Positions 1 to 5,261 are shown, counted from the stretch's first letter. The stretch: 6,106 nt of DNA from Acidobacteriota bacterium (GCA_947478985.1 CANJYC010000123.1:1-6106), one strand, 5' to 3'. Program-made: numbers and translations. The notes: a model not told the origin generated them from the sequence alone.

Positions 1-1725
1 GAAGCCCTGGCGCTGGCGATCGAGGCCAAGCATCAGACCACTCCGAATCACCTCCAGCGCGTGAGGTGCTACGCAGACGGGCTGGCGCGAGCCCTTGGGA
101 TGACGGAGGACGAGGTCGAGAGCGTCCGTACGGCTGCTCTGCTTCGTGACATCGGGAAGCTCGCAGTCCCGGAGCAGATCCTCACGAAGTCAGGTCCGCT
201 CACGGCTGAAGAATTCCAGAAGCTGCGCGCGCACCCGAAGGTCGGTGCCGAGATCGTCGCCGGAGTCCCATTTCCCTATCCAGTCGCGCCGCTCATCCTT
301 GGCCACCACGAACGTTGGGACGGACGCGGTTATCCGGCCGGCCTCAAGGCGCACGAGATCCCCCTCGGCGCGCGCATTCTTTGCCTGGTCGACCGCTTCG
401 AGGCGTTGACATCCGAAGGGCCGGACCACACGGCGATCAGCAGCGACGCGGCGCTCGTCCTGATTCAGCAGGACAGCGGAGCGGCGTTTGATCCGCAGGT
501 CGTCAGCACCTTCAGCCGGGTCATGTCCCAGCTCTGCGTGGAAGCCGGGCTGGAGGAAGACGCCGTCCGAAGATCCGGCAGCCACTCCGCGGGGCCGGAT
601 GGAGAGCCGCGAATCATTGATAGCGCGTACGTCCGCGCCGCCGGTTCAGTATTCAATGACATCGCGCTGGCCCATCGAGAGACGTACGCGCTGTACCAGA
701 TCGCGCAGGCGATGGGGACAAGCCTCGGTGTGTCGGACACGATGGCACTGATTTCCTCAAAGCTCTCAAGCCTGGTCCCGTTTGAGGCATGCGCGCTCTT
801 CCTCTACTCGGGAGAGACTGAATCGCTCGTGTGTCGATTCGCCACCGGCACTGATGCCGATCTGCTGCGAACGCTGACACTGCGCAGCGGGCAGGGGCTC
901 GCCGGATGGGTAGCCCGCCAGCGACGACCGCTCGTCAATGCGCGACCCGACGCCGACCTGGAAGCGATGCACCTGAACGCACGCACAACGCTGGAGTCAG
1001 CGCTCGTCTGTCCGCTCATCTTCGGCCAACGCCTCATCGGCACCCTCGCGGTGTACCACGTCGACTCCGGCTTCTACCGTGACGATCACCGGCGCCTGCT
1101 CGACAGCGTCTGCGAACAAGCGGCGGCGGTCATTCACAACGCGATCGTGTTCGAGCAAACACAGGAAGATTCGCTGACCGACCCGTTGACGGGTCTGCCG
1201 AACACGCGATCCATGTTCAAGCACCTGGCGAATGAGCTGGCGCGCGCCAGGCGGCTCACGGTGGAAGTGTCGCTGCTGGTGATCGATCTGAACGGATTCA
1301 AGGACGTCAACGATCAGCACGGTCACCACATCGGTGACAACGCACTGCGCGCAACCGCCGACGTCCTGCGCGCGGCCATCCGCCCGTACGACATCTGCGT
1401 GCGCTATGCAGGCGATGAGTTCATCGTGGTGCTGGCGGGATGCGGACGTGCCGAGGCCGAGCAGAAACGCGTGGAACTGCAGGATGCGGTCGATCGCCTG
1501 CCCTTCGAAGCCTCCCCTGGTCTCAGCGTACCGCTCTCGATCAGCGCGGGCGTGGCTGTGTTTCCGCACGACGGCGAGAGCTACGAAACCCTGCTCGCCA
1601 CTGCCGACAGCCGCATGTACCGGGACAAGAGCCTCCGCAAGCACAACCCGACGCGCCAGCTTGGTGCCGGCCCGGCCACCGCCGACAGCACCGATCAGCC
1701 GGGGCGGGCGTCGCGAGCCGTGTAA
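1..1725 (+). CDS. HD-GYP / GAF / GGDEF cyclic-di-GMP signalling protein, 5' end outside window
   Basis: The frame is open from the first base, so the start lies upstream; 574 residues are visible, and the GTG at 61 lies inside the HD-GYP domain. Domains, numbered from the first visible codon: HD-GYP about 1-165 (H17, RDIGK 49-53, H78, HHE 102-104, DGRGYP 107-112, D131); GAF about 238-382; GGDEF about 390-547. The GGDEF half has AGDEF at 470-474, preceded at the canonical five-residue distance by RPYD (461-464), matching the RxxD inhibitory site; the NDxxG and GD substrate motifs are present. Known families: GGDEF makes cyclic di-GMP, HD-GYP hydrolyses it, GAF binds small ligands. The His of the HD dyad is Arg49 and the usual Asp of the EAKDQTT-type stretch is His11, so hydrolysis is probably impaired. 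I infer a ligand-gated diguanylate cyclase. Two tandem TAA codons end the gene; the next gene starts 15 nt later. Confidence 0.95.
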   Translation, partial: EALALAIEAKHQTTPNHLQRVRCYADGLARALGMTEDEVESVRTAALLRDIGKLAVPEQILTKSGPLTAEEFQKLRAHPKVGAEIVAGVPFPYPVAPLILGHHERWDGRGYPAGLKAHEIPLGARILCLVDRFEALTSEGPDHTAISSDAALVLIQQDSGAAFDPQVVSTFSRVMSQLCVEAGLEEDAVRRSGSHSAGPDGEPRIIDSAYVRAAGSVFNDIALAHRETYALYQIAQAMGTSLGVSDTMALISSKLSSLVPFEACALFLYSGETESLVCRFATGTDADLLRTLTLRSGQGLAGWVARQRRPLVNARPDADLEAMHLNARTTLESALVCPLIFGQRLIGTLAVYHVDSGFYRDDHRRLLDSVCEQAAAVIHNAIVFEQTQEDSLTDPLTGLPNTRSMFKHLANELARARRLTVEVSLLVIDLNGFKDVNDQHGHHIGDNALRATADVLRAAIRPYDICVRYAGDEFIVVLAGCGRAEAEQKRVELQDAVDRLPFEASPGLSVPLSISAGVAVFPHDGESYETLLATADSRMYRDKSLRKHNPTRQLGAGPATADSTDQPGRASRAV

Positions 1726-1733
1726 TAAACTTC

Positions 1734-1738
1734 AGGAG
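1734..1738 (+). promoter_or_regulatory. AGGAG ribosome binding site with unusually short spacing
   Basis: AGGAG lies in the 15-nt gap between the cyclic-di-GMP gene and the oxidoreductase, but only 2 nt before the GTG at 1741, where 5-9 nt is usual. No other in-frame start exists between the upstream tandem stops and the TTG at 1798, and starting there would remove the first strand of the FAD domain. Initiation may rely partly on reinitiation from the preceding gene. Confidence 0.5.
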
Positions 1739-1740
1739 CG

Positions 1741-2454
1741 GTGCCAGTCCTCACGGTTCCCATCGTCAACATTCTCGGTCTTACGCCGCGCACGCTGTTG
1801 TTCTGCCTTGGCATCGGTGAGCAGCCGTTCCCATTCCTGGCGGGTCAGGCCGTTCTGGCCGCGGCACACGGGCACCATCACCGGCGGCCGTACTCCATCG
1901 CCTGCTCGCCCGAGCGGGCACTCGAGACGGGAACCATTGAGCTGCTCGTTGCGGTGGAACCCAGCAGTGATGCGGACCTCCACGTGTCCAGGGCGGCGGT
2001 CGGCGATCGTCTTGACCTGGAAGGGCCGCTCGGACAATTCACCTTTCCGGACTCGCCGAGGCAGGAACGGGTGCTGTTTGTCGCTGGGGGAACTGGCATC
2101 GCGCCGCTGCGGGCCATGCTCGACCACGCGCTGCGAAGCGAGAGAGCGCCAAGGATGGCGATGATTTACAGCGCCAGGCGCAGCGACGAGTTCGCGTTCA
2201 TTGACGAACTCCGCGGCCACGAACGCGCCGGGCGCCTTGAACTGCACCAGACCGTGACGCGCGACGAGGGCGCGGCGTGGGAGGGTGCGCGGGGCCGCGT
2301 CGGCCGGACACACTTTGCTTCGGTGCTGCCGGAACCGGCACACACCCTGTGCTTCGTCTGCGGCCCGCCGCCCTTCGTGGTCGAGTCGAAGGCGGCGCTC
2401 AGTGCTCTCGGCGTACCCGATGCGCTGATTCGGACCGAGCAATGGGAACGCTAG
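1741..2454 (+). CDS. FAD/NAD(P)-binding oxidoreductase of the ferredoxin-NADP(+) reductase type
   Basis: A 237-residue two-domain flavoprotein. The N-terminal FAD barrel carries RPYS at 49-52, the FAD-binding RxYS signature. The C-terminal nucleotide-binding domain begins with VAGGTGIAPLRAM (about 114-126), contacting the pyridine nucleotide, and later has CGPPP at 207-211, the conserved CGP near the nicotinamide. The C-terminal end, EQWER, resembles that of the family. There is no ferredoxin [2Fe-2S] domain and no oxygenase domain, so this is a stand-alone reductase that moves electrons between NAD(P)H and an unidentified partner in the cytoplasm. A start at GTG 1741 is chosen because stops lie just upstream and the first beta-strand would be lost otherwise. 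The 15-nt gap suggests co-transcription with the preceding gene. The physiological acceptor (ferredoxin, flavin, haem protein) cannot be read from the sequence. Confidence 0.9.
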   Translation: MPVLTVPIVNILGLTPRTLLFCLGIGEQPFPFLAGQAVLAAAHGHHHRRPYSIACSPERALETGTIELLVAVEPSSDADLHVSRAAVGDRLDLEGPLGQFTFPDSPRQERVLFVAGGTGIAPLRAMLDHALRSERAPRMAMIYSARRSDEFAFIDELRGHERAGRLELHQTVTRDEGAAWEGARGRVGRTHFASVLPEPAHTLCFVCGPPPFVVESKAALSALGVPDALIRTEQWER

Positions 2455-2469
2455 CCAATCGGCGCATCG
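2418..2469 (+). other. Long hairpin over the oxidoreductase stop codon (copy A)
   Basis: Positions 2418-2433 pair with 2455-2469: eight Watson-Crick pairs (CGATGCGC with GCGCATCG), one T-G wobble (2426 with 2461), four more pairs (GATT with AATC), a bulged C at 2431, and two closing GG/CC pairs. The loop is 21 nt (2434-2454) and contains the TAG stop. The 5' arm lies in the end of the coding sequence and the 3' arm is the first half of repeat copy A. No T tract follows, so a classical intrinsic terminator is not supported; it could still protect the 3' end of the mRNA. Confidence 0.5.
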
Positions 2470-2488
2470 AGTTGGACGGGCGCCACCG
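2454..2488 (+). repeat. 35-bp direct repeat, copy A
   Basis: This copy matches 3429-3463 without gaps at 30 of 35 positions. It consists of GCCAATCG, a five-base variable segment, then an identical 18-base core TCGAGTTGGACGGGCGCC, one mismatch and CCG. Copy A overlaps the last base of the oxidoreductase stop codon and lies 98 bases past the channel gene's stop. The two copies are in the same orientation, 975 bp apart, with only the channel gene between them. I do not recognise the family. The core contains GTTGGAC, which fits the integron core pattern GTTRRRY, but the partner box is absent. Confidence 0.7.
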
Positions 2489-2542
2489 TTCAGTTTAGTC
2501 GCCTCTTGCATCTGCAGGCCCGTCCCACGGGGCCGTGCCGAT

Positions 2543-2560
2543 CGGTCCCGGATCGGACCG
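2543..2560. other. Small hairpin in the convergent gap between oxidoreductase and channel genes
   Basis: CGGTCC and GGACCG form a 6-bp stem around a 6-nt loop in the 132-base gap between two convergent genes. The position suits a bidirectional terminator, but neither strand has a following T tract. The rest of the gap holds repeat copy A at its left end and nothing else I recognise. Confidence 0.25.
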
Positions 2561-2586
2561 GAACACTCATGAACTCTCTACCCGAC

Positions 2587-3372
2587 CTAGACGCCTGGCG
2601 GCGGCGCATCCCATGTCTCGTGACGCGCGCGTTCGAGGTTGTTCAGGACCACAGCGATAAATAGATTGACGACGACGAACACCGCAATCAGGACGAAGCT
2701 GACGTAGAACACCCAGGCCCATGGCGTCACGGCCAGACTGGCCTCCTGTATGTCCACCCAGCCCTCCAACGTCAGAATCTGAAAAAGCGTCAGCATCGCA
2801 ATCCCAAGCGAGCCCCAGTGCCGAGGGTCCGATGTGCCAAACAGGTTGACACCGACCACCCCGTAGACATACAGCAAGAGGCTGAGCAACAGTCCCACGT
2901 GCCCCAGTGACGGAATCGACTTCATCATCGTCGTCACGATGAGTCGGAGCTGAGGGGAGACCGAGAGCAGGCGCAGCGTTCGCAGGACGCGTGCGAGCCG
3001 CGCGACTGTCGCGAATGCGCCGATGCCCGGGACCAGTGAGAGTCCGATTACCGTGACGTCGAAAGCGTTCCACGGGTCGAGAAGGAACCGCGAGCCGCCG
3101 GAGGGGTGCGCCAGCCAGCGCACGGCGAGCTCTGCCAGAAACAATCCGAGAATCGCACTATTGAGGAGTGACAGCTGCGCGCCGTATTGCGCCATGACGT
3201 CAGGAGATGTCTCGAGTCCGACGAGTGCGGCGTTGAACAGAATCAGGGCGAGCACCGCTCGGCCGAATCCGAGACTGGCCACAAGCCGTCCGCATCGTCG
3301 TCGGATATCGAGCCCGTCGCTCACGCGGACCGTCTCGGCAGGTGTGATTCGTGTGTCATTCATCGTCGTCAT
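2587..3372 (-). CDS. Single-domain voltage-gated cation channel (ion transport family, NaChBac/CavMr-like)
   Basis: A 261-residue membrane protein with one complete 6-helix channel domain, expected to assemble as a tetramer. Approximate segments: S1 37-55, S2 65-87, S3 101-117, S4 121-139, S5 155-179, pore 195-208, S6 216-244. S4 carries four arginines spaced every third residue (125, 128, 131, 134), the voltage-sensor pattern. The filter is TLEGWVD (201-207). The NaChBac-type sodium channels I know have TLESW, whereas EGW resembles repeats I and III of animal calcium channels. From memory, a glycine in this position was reported to set calcium selectivity in the bacterial channel CavMr. Calcium preference is therefore an inference. 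The C-terminal tail after S6 is short, about 17 residues, lacking the long coiled coil of NaChBac. Start choice: ATG 3372 is used; TTG 3375 and ATG 3363 are alternatives and none has a strong ribosome binding site. Confidence 0.92.
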   Translation of the reverse strand: MTTMNDTRITPAETVRVSDGLDIRRRCGRLVASLGFGRAVLALILFNAALVGLETSPDVMAQYGAQLSLLNSAILGLFLAELAVRWLAHPSGGSRFLLDPWNAFDVTVIGLSLVPGIGAFATVARLARVLRTLRLLSVSPQLRLIVTTMMKSIPSLGHVGLLLSLLLYVYGVVGVNLFGTSDPRHWGSLGIAMLTLFQILTLEGWVDIQEASLAVTPWAWVFYVSFVLIAVFVVVNLFIAVVLNNLERARHETWDAPPPGV

Positions 3373-3398
3373 CAAGTGCTGAGGATGCTAGCGGCATT

Positions 3399-3437
3399 GC
3401 GATTGGCCGAATAACAGATAGTTCGAGCGCCAATCGC
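3399..3437. other. Perfect 9-bp hairpin upstream of the channel gene (copy B)
   Basis: GCGATTGGC (3399-3407) and GCCAATCGC (3429-3437) are perfect reverse complements with a 21-nt loop, the same loop length as the hairpin at copy A. The CCAATCG arm belongs to repeat copy B and could alternatively pair with the downstream CGA-g-TTGG (3443-3450), so two folds exclude each other. If the channel gene is transcribed from upstream, this lies in its leader, 26 nt before the ATG. Confidence 0.5.
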
Positions 3438-3463
3438 TGGTTCGAGTTGGACGGGCGCCGCCG
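3429..3463 (+). repeat. 35-bp direct repeat, copy B
   Basis: This is the second copy of the element at 2454-2488, in the same orientation, sharing GCCAATCG and the 18-base core TCGAGTTGGACGGGCGCC. The five variable positions lie at 3437, 3438, 3440, 3441 and 3460. It lies between the start of the channel gene and the end of the secreted-protein gene. Confidence 0.7.
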
Positions 3464-3491
3464 GGGGCACGGATGACTGAAGGTGCCCCCG
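3462..3491. other. GC-rich 9-bp hairpin downstream of the secreted-protein gene
   Basis: CGGGGGCAC (3462-3470) pairs perfectly with GTGCCCCCG (3483-3491) around a 12-nt loop. It follows the stop of the minus-strand secreted-protein gene by about 70 nt, so it could end or stabilise that transcript. No T run follows on either strand, so an intrinsic terminator is uncertain. The rest of the 3373-3561 gap holds repeat copy B and its hairpin; I find no convincing promoter there. Confidence 0.4.
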
Positions 3492-3561
3492 CGCGGCGCG
3501 CGGCAGCCGCCGGGACGACGGCTGCGATGAAGATCCCAGGCGCTGTGCGAACCTTCCCAAT

Positions 3562-3999
3562 CTAGCGACTCGCCTGCAACGAACAGCTCGTGCCGAGCCT
3601 CACCGCCCACGTCACCTGCAGTCGGGAGTTCGACTCTGCACCGATGCCCGCGGTGTCGCCCTTCGTGGCCATTACCTGCACGGTGTGGCCGACATACGGG
3701 CTCAGGTCGTGGCCGTCGAGCATGAAAGTGGTGGTTGCCGGCGGGGCGCCCGCGGCCGCTGCACTGCCACTCAAGGCGGCGTTTATCAGCAGGAAGGCGG
3801 CGCCTTGCGCGCCTCCGGGACGCGCTTCGCCTTCGGACGCTGACGTACCGGCTTGCACGCAACCGATCGCCGTGACGATGCCGGATTGAGCGTTCTGCGG
3901 CGCGCTCGTCTCAACAGCGCTGGGCCCGCCGCCGGCCTGCGCCGCGGCCGTACCGGCCAGCGCAAGGGTAATGGCCGTAGTCAAGACTGCATTCTTCAT
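3562..3999 (-). CDS. Small secreted protein of unknown function
   Basis: The protein has 145 residues. A Sec-type signal peptide is clear: MKN, a hydrophobic stretch at about 4-16, and an AxA cleavage site A20-Q21-A22. The mature protein has a low-complexity Ala/Gly/Ser-rich region (about 50-88) between two better-defined parts: SGIVTAIGCVQ (39-49) and a beta-rich block with FMLDGHDLSPYVGHTVQV (92-109). Two cysteines, C47 and C139, could form a disulfide. The pattern (GCVQ, then a DL-x3-VGH-x-VQV block) resembles small exported proteins I associate with Acidobacteriota, which look like OB-type beta barrels; that resemblance is from memory and no function is known to me. ATG 3999 is preferred over ATG 4011 because TGGAGG lies 5 nt before it and the upstream ATG falls against that site. 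It is separated by 97 nt from the gene upstream and may have its own promoter. Confidence 0.85.
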   Translation of the reverse strand: MKNAVLTTAITLALAGTAAAQAGGGPSAVETSAPQNAQSGIVTAIGCVQAGTSASEGEARPGGAQGAAFLLINAALSGSAAAAGAPPATTTFMLDGHDLSPYVGHTVQVMATKGDTAGIGAESNSRLQVTWAVRLGTSCSLQASR

Positions 4000-4004
4000 A
4001 GTTG

Positions 4005-4010
4005 CCTCCA
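4005..4010 (-). promoter_or_regulatory. TGGAGG ribosome binding site deciding the secreted-protein start
   Basis: On the minus strand TGGAGG ends 5 nt before ATG 3999. The alternative ATG at 4011 overlaps this site and would add four residues before the signal peptide, so the shorter form is chosen. Confidence 0.8.
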
Positions 4011-4096
4011 TCGCTTAGTCGTAAGGCGTCTGAAACCGCCAGTCGTGTTCATCTGGTTCCACATAACCGAGTTCTTCCCGCGTGCGCTCTCAACGC

Positions 4097-4426
4097 TCAG
4101 TACCCGCCCTGCGCAATCCCCAGGTCGCGGGCCGACTGCACGGCTCGTGAGACGGCCCGCGAGGTGCGCTCGGCCGCCCGGCTGACGACCACGTTGTGAT
4201 CGGTATCGACGTCCTCGATGACGATCACGCGACCGGGGCGTGTGAGCCGTACCTCGATCAGGCATTTCTTGTCCGGTCCGCCGCCAGGGCCGTTCACGTC
4301 CGTGAGGCGCACCGTCAGCGATCGCACCCGGCCAGCGAAGCGGCCAAGTGCAAACTCGAGCCGCGTTCGCGCCAGCACAAGGCTCGCGCCGGGCCAGCTG
4401 ACCGATCCTCGAATGTCTATCCGCAC
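4097..4426 (-). CDS. HPF/RaiA-family ribosome-associated (hibernation) protein
   Basis: The 109-residue length matches the short forms of the family (E. coli HPF 95, RaiA 113). The visible pattern fits the beta-alpha-beta-beta-beta-alpha fold: first strand MRIDIRGS, a helix at about 14-32 (ARTRLEFALGRF), strand SLTVRLTDVNGP (36-47), strand KKCLIEVRL (53-61), strand RVIVIEDVDTD (66-76), and a long C-terminal helix with SRAAERTSRAVSRAV (82-96). Family members bind the 30S decoding region of idle ribosomes and block translation in stress or stationary phase. The long-HPF dimerisation domain is absent. The start is GTG 4426: AAGGGAGG lies 6 nt before it and the first strand begins there; the reading frame continues upstream but without family resemblance. 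It is the last gene of a three-gene minus-strand operon, 40 nt after the helical-protein gene. The exact HPF versus RaiA subtype is not resolved. Confidence 0.85.
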   Translation of the reverse strand: MRIDIRGSVSWPGASLVLARTRLEFALGRFAGRVRSLTVRLTDVNGPGGGPDKKCLIEVRLTRPGRVIVIEDVDTDHNVVVSRAAERTSRAVSRAVQSARDLGIAQGGY

Positions 4427-4432
4427 AATCCC

Positions 4433-4440
4433 CCTCCCTT
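4433..4440 (-). promoter_or_regulatory. AAGGGAGG ribosome binding site for the HPF/RaiA-like gene
   Basis: Read on the minus strand, AAGGGAGG stands 6 nt before GTG 4426 and fixes the start of the 109-residue protein inside a longer open frame that runs to 4615. Confidence 0.8.
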
Positions 4441-4466
4441 GCGCTCTGGCGAACGAGCGGCACCGC

Positions 4467-5033
4467 CTAGAACGGTCGCTCAAGGTCTGTCTGAATGACC
4501 GCGATGTGGCTGCGCTCATCCGGCGACAACGCGCCGAGGCCAAAGCAGCCTCCCGACGCGCGCCCCGTCGCTTCGCACAGCGCAAGCACCCGAGCCAGCA
4601 GGGCCTCTCGTTCATCCGCGCCGAGTGTCAGGAGCCGTGTTCTGAGCGCCCGGCGCCCGGCCGCGAACAGCGTGTCCGGTGGCCGCAGCGTCAGCCAGCG
4701 GTCCAGCAGGACCATTCCCTCGGCGCTGACGCGGTCATCGGAACTGAAGTGCACTCGCAGGGCATGGCGTTCGGCCTCGTCCGTGCCGTTCAGCCAGGCC
4801 ACCTCGACGGCCGGGAGCCACTCCACGAGTGCGATGGTCGACGTCCGCAGGCCGCATGCGTGCAATTGACGGCAGGCATCGGGGTCGGGCGCCCCGAGCG
4901 CTTCGGTGAGCGCGGCCCGCTCGCGGGCGGCACGCTCGGCCTCGCGCGCCCGTTGCAGATTCTCCGCATCGTGACGGCGGAAATACTCGTCCTCGGCAAG
5001 CCGGGACCGGTCAGTGATATCGAGGTTGATCAT
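4467..5033 (-). CDS. Helical cytoplasmic protein of unknown function (188 aa)
   Basis: I do not recognise the family with confidence. The N-terminal part (about 8-45) is highly charged, rich in Arg, Glu and Ala, and probably a long helix or short coiled coil (DEYFRRHDAENLQRAREAER). The rest (about 50-188) looks all-helical, with patterned Leu/Ala/Arg segments such as TSTIALVEWLPAVEVAWL (65-82). Its VEWLPAVEVAW segment and the later acidic helices are loosely like TerB-type helical bundles; that is a weak suggestion only. No signal peptide or membrane segment is seen, and C54, C60, C153 and C163 are not arranged as an obvious metal site. The start is ATG 5033, preceded by AGGAGG at 5 nt spacing. 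The stop codon of the upstream membrane peptide lies within this site, indicating translational coupling. It sits between a one-helix membrane peptide and an HPF/RaiA-like protein, which suggests a stress-related role. Confidence 0.8.
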   Translation of the reverse strand: MINLDITDRSRLAEDEYFRRHDAENLQRAREAERAARERAALTEALGAPDPDACRQLHACGLRTSTIALVEWLPAVEVAWLNGTDEAERHALRVHFSSDDRVSAEGMVLLDRWLTLRPPDTLFAAGRRALRTRLLTLGADEREALLARVLALCEATGRASGGCFGLGALSPDERSHIAVIQTDLERPF

Positions 5034-5038
5034 GTCGC

Positions 5039-5044
5039 CCTCCT
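5039..5044 (-). promoter_or_regulatory. AGGAGG ribosome binding site overlapping the upstream stop codon
   Basis: On the minus strand the TAG stop of the small membrane peptide (5045-5043) shares its AG with AGGAGG, which lies 5 nt before ATG 5033. Ribosomes finishing the peptide therefore end directly on the next initiation site, a classic coupling arrangement. Confidence 0.85.
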
Positions 5045-5159
5045 AGAACCAGCGCGCGAAGGCGATAGGCCCGATGGACACCGCCGCATACAGCATGGCC
5101 ATCGCAAGAGCGGCGGCGACGGCGACGTCGGCGGTGCGAGAGAAGAATGTTCCAGTCAT
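5043..5159 (-). CDS. 38-residue single-pass membrane peptide
   Basis: A tiny gene with a short polar N-terminus containing one Arg and one Asp (MTGTFFSRTAD), one hydrophobic helix from about residue 12 to 34 rich in Ala, Val, Met and Ile, and a C-terminal ARWF. The Arg near each end leaves topology undecided. The start is ATG 5159 because AAGGAG stands 8 nt before it; the frame stays open to 5243, but the extra 28 residues would cross the promoter and operator region and have no ribosome binding site. It is the first gene of the minus-strand operon with the helical protein and the HPF/RaiA-like protein, whose next start is 9 nt past its stop. Its role is unknown; anchoring the downstream helical protein to the membrane is one speculation. 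Confidence 0.7.
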   Translation of the reverse strand: MTGTFFSRTADVAVAAALAMAMLYAAVSIGPIAFARWF

Positions 5160-5167
5160 GGCGGCGA

Positions 5168-5173
5168 CTCCTT
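5168..5173 (-). promoter_or_regulatory. AAGGAG ribosome binding site for the 38-residue membrane peptide
   Basis: AAGGAG on the minus strand lies 8 nt upstream of ATG 5159. It is the main evidence that the short membrane peptide is a real gene and that the longer in-frame start at 5243 is not used. Confidence 0.8.
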
Positions 5174-5214
5174 CGTGAGATGCGGGTTCATGGAACACGC
5201 GGTTGACAGCAGCA

Positions 5215-5243
5215 AATCTACCGGGGCGTTTGTCCATAGACAA
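5215..5243 (-). promoter_or_regulatory. Candidate sigma-70-like promoter of the membrane peptide / HPF operon
   Basis: On the minus strand TTGTCT (5243-5238) and TAGATT (5220-5215) are separated by exactly 17 nt, each matching 4 of 6 consensus bases. Transcription would begin near 5208, leaving a leader of about 50 nt before ATG 5159. The -35 hexamer lies inside the inverted repeat at 5229-5244. Confidence 0.35.
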
Positions 5244-5244
5244 A
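5229..5244. promoter_or_regulatory. Perfect inverted repeat TTTGTC-N4-GACAAA, candidate regulator site
   Basis: TTTGTC (5229-5234) and GACAAA (5239-5244) are exact reverse complements around CATA. The site lies in the 121-bp gap between the divergent nhaR-like gene and the minus-strand operon and overlaps the candidate -35 of the operon. LysR regulators commonly bind dyad sites between their own gene and a divergent target, so this is a plausible binding site for the NhaR-type protein. The remainder of the gap shows no other clear dyad. Confidence 0.5.
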
Positions 5245-5261
5245 TAGGTAGTTCAAGTCCG

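Noticed and set aside
1334..2164. Plus-strand open frame (276 codons) in another phase across the GGDEF domain and the oxidoreductase start
   Set aside because: It spans two genes with recognisable domains in other frames, and its product is Arg/Ser/Pro-rich without motifs.
1732..2511. Minus-strand open frame (259 codons) opposite the oxidoreductase
   Set aside because: The plus strand encodes a protein with clear FAD and NAD(P) motifs; the antisense product shows no recognisable pattern.
2501..2519. Inverted GCC...GGC with inner TGCA pairs downstream of copy A
   Set aside because: The inner pairing leaves a 2-nt loop, which cannot fold as a stable hairpin.
3373..3398. Promoter for the channel gene in the moderately AT-rich leader
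   Set aside because: No -35 and -10 pair with acceptable spacing was found on the minus strand here or just upstream.
4021..4070. GGAACC-N16-CGGTTT on the minus strand upstream of the secreted-protein gene, like an ECF sigma promoter
   Set aside because: The match to the GGAAC/CGTT type is loose, and in GC-rich DNA such pairs arise easily; no ECF sigma gene is visible.
4427..4615. Upstream extension of the HPF/RaiA-like frame to 172 residues
   Set aside because: The extra residues are Arg/Cys-rich, overlap the coding sequence of the 188-residue protein, and the ribosome binding site sits before GTG 4426.
5160..5243. Extension of the small membrane peptide to 66 residues
   Set aside because: It would cover the candidate promoter and dyad and has no ribosome binding site, whereas AAGGAG is well placed for ATG 5159.
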